Shown here: in pieces, positions 58,857 through 64,000 of the stretch
Position numbering within the stretch: position 1 is the first letter of the stretch
How the letters are laid out: every line of letters begins with the position of its first letter
Assembly (NCBI GenBank): GCA_033977485.1
Contig: CM066993.1
Coordinates: 31,610,001-31,674,000 of the forward strand
DNA: 64,000 nucleotides
Origin: Hydrangea macrophylla
Taxonomy: Eukaryota; Streptophyta; Magnoliopsida; Cornales; Hydrangeaceae
Direction: 5' to 3'
Notes under the pieces: generated by a model
Told to the model about the DNA's origin: nothing
The model's database searches: none
What the model saw: only the letters and a program-made list of their open reading frames with translations
Made by a program: the position numbers and the translations under genes

Positions 58857-58890
<34 letters not shown>
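58857..58890 (+). repeat. 34-base poly-C run just after the exon-2 splice donor
   Basis: An uninterrupted C homopolymer starts 19 bases after the exon boundary and is followed by (CA)-rich sequence. The assembled length may be unreliable. Confidence 0.9.
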
Positions 58891-58989
58891 ACGCTCATAC
58901 ACACACAAAAAAGCCGTAGTGTAGTACATGATATGTTATCCTATTATTGTTTTGTCTTTGTTACTTTTGTCATCGTCTTTATCTATATA

Positions 58990-59240
58990 CTCCCTCCGTC
59001 CCATTTTATGTGTCCCTTTTTGGGAATCCAACTATTTAAGGGGACAAAAGGAATCTACACCTACTTTCCACAATTGCCCATAATCATTGCACTTTCTTTT
59101 TTATTTTGTTTTGGTATTGGTTGTAAGGAAGGGTAATTTGGGAAAGTAAGTCAAATTGATATACTAATTTAGGAAAGTGGACAATAATTTTGGGACATAC
59201 CAAAATAGAAAGGGGGACACATAAAATGGGACGGAGGGAG
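58990..59240. mobile_element. Stowaway MITE in intron 2
   Basis: A 251-bp element with the classical CTCCCTCCGTCCC / GGGACGGAGGGAG ends and TA duplications (58988-58989, 59241-59242). Inverted repeats extend ~25 bases (CATTTTATGTGTCC). Confidence 0.95.
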
Positions 59241-59627
59241 TATTACGTGGTCTCTTCTTAATAGGTTGAAGTACAAGTGTTGGACACTCTACTGGGATAT
59301 GTGTCCCGGCACTTGTGGTTGGAAACACACCAAAAAACATGTTAGCTTCTTGCATAGAGCATATTAAATTCTCTGATCATATTCCTTTTGTTAGAAGTTC
59401 TTTCAGAAGTCTTATTATACATGAAATCTAGAATCTATTAACGGTATAAGAAGATTATAGATTTATTGCCGTATCCCTGTGTTCTTGGACTCATGAATTT
59501 GGGAGGTCCGATGCTCATACACTTATCCGCACTAGAGTCCTTTTGACATAGGTCTTTATGCTGTAATGTGGCTTGTGGTGTTAAAATGTTATTTACTTTC
59601 CCTTTTCCCCTGTCAAAAATTTTACAG

Positions 59628-60014
59628 GTTGAGTTGCGGGCTTTTTGCTCAAAGCACTCAGAAGTCCGGAGTAATAGTAGCACCCAACAATCCGGAGACT
59701 TCTCTGTAGGAGTTTGCCCGAATTCCTCTGTTACCAACAATCAACAGGAGACATCAACAGTGAACAAATCACACAAGTTAAAAATTGGTCTAAGAAATGG
59801 AGATAAGATTGCTGTTCACGTTGAAACAAGTGATACTAAAGTCAATAAGTTGGGTGATAGCGTTCTACATGAAGATGGGCTGTTGGATGACAGGCTATTA
59901 CGGTCAGAATGTGGTGATGCTCAGCAATCATTTGACACAGGGACTTTAGAGAAGAACAATGGTGGAAATGTTATTTCTTCAGATTCTGTTAACTTCACAT
60001 TGATTCTGAAGAAG
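59628..60014 (+). CDS. PHD-finger gene, exon 3
   Basis: 129 codons, phase 0 on both sides (TTTTACAG acceptor; AAG/GTACAC donor). It opens with VELRAFCSKHSEV, the last Cys-His pair of the extended PHD domain, then a Ser/Asn-rich, probably disordered linker with KIGLRNGDKIAVHVE, and ends NFTLILKK. Confidence 0.9.
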
Positions 60015-60184
60015 GTACACAAATACATTTGCATATTTACAAGCACTATTTTACTTGACAGTAACAAAATTTTTTTTGCGCCCCTTTTGGCACGTGAATG
60101 AAATTTATCGATCAATAGAAGTTTACTTCGTCAACAATTTATGTGTGCTTAATGTTTTTATTTCTATGTTTGTCGTTTCTGCAG

Positions 60185-60268
60185 TTGATTGATCGAGGGA
60201 AAGTTGATGTGAAAGATGTAGCGTCAGAGATTGGTGTCTTACCTGATTTATTGACCTCAATGCTTGCT
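60185..60268 (+). CDS. PHD-finger gene, exon 4
   Basis: 28 codons (LIDRGKVDVKDVASEIGVLP and on), phase 0, between TTTCTGCAG and GCT/GTAATG. A short helical region that continues into exon 5. Confidence 0.85.
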
Positions 60269-60503
60269 GTAATGTTTTAAGTCTCCTTACCCTTTTTGTT
60301 TTACTGTATATGTGCGCGCGAGCGTACATGCACACGCACATATTTACACTCATTATCTTTTGACACCTGTAAGTGATGTCTAAAAAGGGTAGTTGCTACT
60401 TCACTTGCACATGAATAACTGTAAGCGTCAGATATTATAGCCATTATCTTTTCCAGCACTTCGTTTTTCATTTCGTTTTTTGTGGTTTTTTTTCTTCGGG
60501 CAG

Positions 60504-60869
60504 GATAATCAGATGGTCCCTGAGCTACATAGCAAAGTAGTCAAATGGCTTAGAAATCATGCTTATATTAGTACTTTACAGAAAAGTTTGAAAATAAAAA
60601 TTAAACCTCCAATTGCGTCCAAGGATGAGGTGGGAGTTGCTGATGCAGTCACTGCATCAGATAGGGATATTCATGAAGGTGTTTCTGTTAAGTCAGTACC
60701 ATCTCGGAGAAGAATGAAAAGCAACTTTAGAATTTTGAAGGATAGTGAAGTAAAGTGCTCATCCAAGGAAATGACTAGTGATGATGGGATCGTGGTTAGA
60801 AGAGGTCAACTTGGCAGTGACGACTCAGTTCATTCTATTAATGAATATGTTCCGGATGCTACTGAGAAG
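60504..60869 (+). CDS. PHD-finger gene, exon 5
   Basis: 122 codons, phase 0, between CGGGCAG and AAG/GTAATC. It begins DNQMVPELHSKVVKWLRNHA, a helical segment, followed by basic and Ser-rich sequence (SVPSRRRMKSNFRILKD). With exons 1-4 this gives ~726 residues. No stop is reached, so the gene continues beyond 60869; the remaining exons were not found before the right edge. Confidence 0.85.
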
Positions 60870-61115
60870 GTAATCACATTGACTTACAATAATCACTTGT
60901 TTGTTGGTTACTTGGTTATGTTTGTATTTTGTAGTTTAGGTATTGTTGCTGAGCTATAGATATTGGTGAAATGAGCTAATCTGTATTGGTGATCAGTGTT
61001 ACCAGAAAACTATTAGACCCTAGTGATCCCCGTTTTGGTACGATCGTTCCGAAACGTGGTACACTCGTGAATTGGAACGCTGATTTGGGCGTTCCCACTT
61101 TAAATCACCTAATAT

Positions 61116-61649
61116 TAGGGGTGAAATTCGGTCGGTTTTGGTCGGCTTTGGCATGAATCCTATACCGCACCGACTATGTTGAAATTCTTAGAATAGGAAC
61201 CAATTTCGACCGAGGTAGTCGGAAGTCGGAGTGACACCGACTGTATAAACAGCGGTCGGTGGCGGTCGGTTTCTGTTTCCGATAAGCACTTGATTTTTTA
61301 TTTTATTTTATTTTATTTAAATCCGAAGGATTTTAGATTCCAAGAGAGATACAAGCAGAGATTTTGAGACTCAAAAACAAAAACCAATCAATTGTAAACC
61401 AGATGGAATAACTAAACTCAAAATATCAACAGAACTAACACAAATCTCAACATAAAAACATAGATTTTTCAGAGGAATAAGCGTCAAAGGGTTACCTCGT
61501 GTTCTTCAATGGTGTTTGTCCAGAGAGAGAAGCAAGTTCGTCCATGTTATTTGTCCAAAGACTGAAGCAAGTTCGTTCATACCTCTGTGGTGTTCATCCA
61601 GAGAGAGAAGGCTTTGTCCATGGTGTCCATCCTTCATCTAGGGCAGGAG

Positions 61650-61712
<63 letters not shown>

Positions 61713-62055
61713 TGCAGACGTTGAGGTGAAAGATTGGGTTAGAGAGAGAAGGAGAGAGTGTAGAGAGAGAAAGAGAGTGCAAAATGAAGGGCAGGGCTTT
61801 GGGCGGCTAGGATTAGGTTATAATATTCTATATATATGTATTGTATACAATATATCTATATATAACAGTGCATTAACTCGGTCGATTCTCGAAATTCTAA
61901 TGCAAGAACCGCCTACTGAACCGAATTATCAATTTTTAGAATTTGGATATTGCAGACCGACTGCCATACTTAAACACCGACCTAAACCGCCTGAACCGGT
62001 CGGTTTCGGTCGGTCGGACCGGTTTTTTGAAAAATCCTTACACAATACACCCCTA
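61116..62055. mobile_element. Non-autonomous hAT-type element
   Basis: Ends TAGGGGTG / CACCCCTA are flanked by a perfect 8-bp TSD CCTAATAT (61108-61115, 62056-62063), the hAT hallmark. GGTCGGTTT-type subterminal words are clustered at both ends. The 940-bp element has no transposase frame. A (GA) run at 61652-61710 lies inside. Confidence 0.88.
61652..61710 (+). repeat. (GA)n microsatellite inside the hAT-type element
   Basis: About 29 GA units. Confidence 0.95.
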
Positions 62056-63027
62056 CCTAATATTGTAATAAGACCACCAAAATCTAGTGAACTTATGACA
62101 CTACAAAATTCTCATCGATTATATTTTCTCATTTAAAACTTTACTCGACAGTAAAATGATTAAAAAATCGTTTCATGTTTTAATCTATCATACTACTTTC
62201 CCTCTTATGATCGGAAGAAGTATGCCCCCACTGTACCATATTTTATAGCACGTGGCGATCCGCGTTCCTGTTCCCGTTCTTTGTATCGAATCTATCTGCT
62301 ATTCAGGTAACCTTGGGTGAATTTATATAGTCACGGTTACTATATATATATATATATATGTATTTTTATAACTTGACCTCTTTTTTGTAAGTAACAACAA
62401 ATATTAAATTCAGCTTTACGTGTTTGAAGTTTATTTTTGATTTGTTACTCTAAAAGGAGTATGTTATGTGCTACGACTGAATGGTGAACGTGCATGATAG
62501 CCATTGAATTGCTGTGAATTTATTTTTTGGCTATGGTTCCCATTCATCGGTAGTGTTGCTATTTTACTCCATGACAGAGACAAATTGATTGCTTTCTTTA
62601 TGGGATTTTAAAATTTCTCACTTGTTATGATTGAATTCTCTTAAACCTTTTGTATCTAAACATGTCAACTGTCCTTCAATAATTCTATGAATAGCATTTA
62701 TATGTTTGAAAAAAACAAGCATCAGGAGAGATGATTATGTGTAGGTTCCTAGGAAGCACCGGTGAAAGTGCGGGGACGCGAGTGGGGGGAGTTCGGCAAT
62801 TTCTCAAAATCAAGAGTGCGAGTGCGGCTAGGTTACTTATATAAAATATTAAAAAAAAAAATTTATATAGCATTTATATAATATTATATACAAACTATTC
62901 TACCACTATTTTTTCCTAATTAAGACACAAGTACACATAATTACTTGTTTACTAATAAACAATGTAATTCAACTATTCAAGAGAATTACATACATATAAA
63001 CAATGAGAGCAGTTTGCATATAAAATA

Positions 63028-63890
63028 GAGTAATGCTATGCTTCTCAAATTTTGGATCCCAAATGTGCTGTGGGTCCACTTCAACATCCTCCAATCAAAA
63101 TCTAGTGGGCTCACTGCCACATGTATTTGGGAAGCATTTGGGATCTAAATCTTAATCCCAAATTCCCATCCCAAATGATGTGGTCAGGGGCCAGGCCATG
63201 GTCCCCCCAAGATTTTCTAAAATTTCACTTTAGTATGTATAGTTTTTGAAATTTTGAAATTTTTATTTAGATTCTCCCCCCACAAAAAAAGCTAAAAAAT
63301 TAAATTGATATAATTATTATATAACCCCCAAAAGATATTGGCTAGACTCAAAATAAGAATTTTGTATCAAGTATATCTTGGCCTAATTGTAATCGAATCA
63401 TCCAAAAATTGAAATAAAATATATAATATGCTATATTGGCCTAATTGTAATCTAACACAACCTAAATATGAAGACCAATAATCTTTCTCTACGCTTACTA
63501 TTTGAACCCAACCCAAGTTATTGAACCATATTGCTCTCTTCCTTCTCATGTACCATTGAACCCAACCCAAATTGTTTTATCATCATCGCAAATTTTACAA
63601 ATTAGTACTTAAAAAAAATAGTTATACCATTGAACCCAACCCAAAATGTTTTGTCACCATCGCAAATTTTACAAATTAGCAATTTTAACATAAAAAAAAT
63701 AGCGATAATCTACAAGCATCGTGAAATTTCAAACCCCCCCTCCCTCTTCCAAGTTGTTAATCCTATGGGCCCTCTGGATTTTGATTGGATGATGTTGAAG
63801 TGGTCCATCATTATTGTCAATTGGGGGCCCACTGCCAAATCATTTTGGATGGAGATTTGGTATTAGAATTTGGGAAGCATAGCATTACTC
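63028..63890. mobile_element. Long-TIR non-autonomous DNA element at window end
   Basis: Inverted ends begin GAGTAATGCTATGCTTC and stay similar for ~80-120 bp, including CACTTCAACATC and CCAATCAAAATC. The total is ~863 bp with no transposase. AAAATA is found on both outer sides and may be part of a TSD. Superfamily not assigned. Confidence 0.7.
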
Positions 63891-64000
63891 AAAATATGAT
63901 GTACCACAATTCTCAAAAGTCTAAAGTCAATATATAAAAGATACCACAAATATGATATAATAATATACCAACAAAAACAAAAACAGCAAAACACACTTCA

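Larger units (their letters stand above)
60870..64000 (+). other. Intron 5 of the PHD-finger gene (incomplete)
   Basis: From the GTAATC donor to the window end I see no exon that continues the protein. The region holds a hAT-type element and a long-TIR element; 62064-63027 is otherwise AT-rich without a recognised feature. Confidence 0.6.

Noticed and set aside
60870..64000. Further exons of the PHD-finger gene
   Set aside because: No phase-0 frame with a good acceptor and family-like sequence was recognised; the following exons are probably outside the window.

Overview
This is nuclear DNA from a flowering plant, most likely a eudicot. The evidence is nested Ty3/gypsy and Ty1/copia LTR retrotransposons with tRNA-type primer sites, MITEs, a plastid DNA insertion, and a host gene with GT-AG introns and an Arabidopsis At1g77800-like PHD/extended-PHD protein. 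No species call is possible from the sequence alone.

Positions 1-38952 are one nest of retrotransposons, and the order of insertion can be read from target-site duplications (TSDs). The outermost element is a Tat-like, apparently non-autonomous Ty3/gypsy element on the plus strand. It has an LTR remnant at 1-206, a 3' LTR at 38336-38952 and two antisense genes carrying a Transposase_28-type (gypsy-type) domain. An Athila-like element (1844-32297, TSD CCCCA) landed inside the first antisense gene. A probable solo LTR (34250-37184) landed inside the second. The Athila-like element was itself hit by a chromodomain Ty3/gypsy element on the minus strand (4349-14923, TSD TATCT). Its 3' LTR was hit by a young copia element on the minus strand (21877-30564, TSD CTAGT) whose two LTRs differ, by eye, by one base. 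The Athila-like element has lost nearly all of pol: its Gag is fused in frame to the tail of integrase, and two further intact small ORFs of unknown function follow.

Positions 38953-41773 hold flanking DNA, a 1.43-kb solo LTR (39709-41139, TSD ACTGT) with its own TATA box and a foldback MITE inside, and then the promoter and 5' UTR of the host gene. That gene runs on the plus strand from 41818 past the right edge. Five exons are recognised (41818-43072, 58753-58838, 59628-60014, 60185-60268, 60504-60869). Intron 1 is 15.7 kb and contains a 177-bp tandem array, a foldback MITE, a plastid insertion with petG-trnW-trnP, long GA and GAA microsatellites, and a decayed copia element. A Stowaway MITE sits in intron 2; a hAT-type element and another long-TIR element sit in the last intron.

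The points most worth following up are: the antisense gene whose four exons splice in silico into a 616-codon frame, a way for a retroelement to carry introns; the Gag-integrase-tail fusion; ATCGAT-type palindrome arrays placed upstream of the TATA box and again in the leader of two unrelated elements; and a tRNA-like pol III A/B-box module inside the Athila-like LTR.
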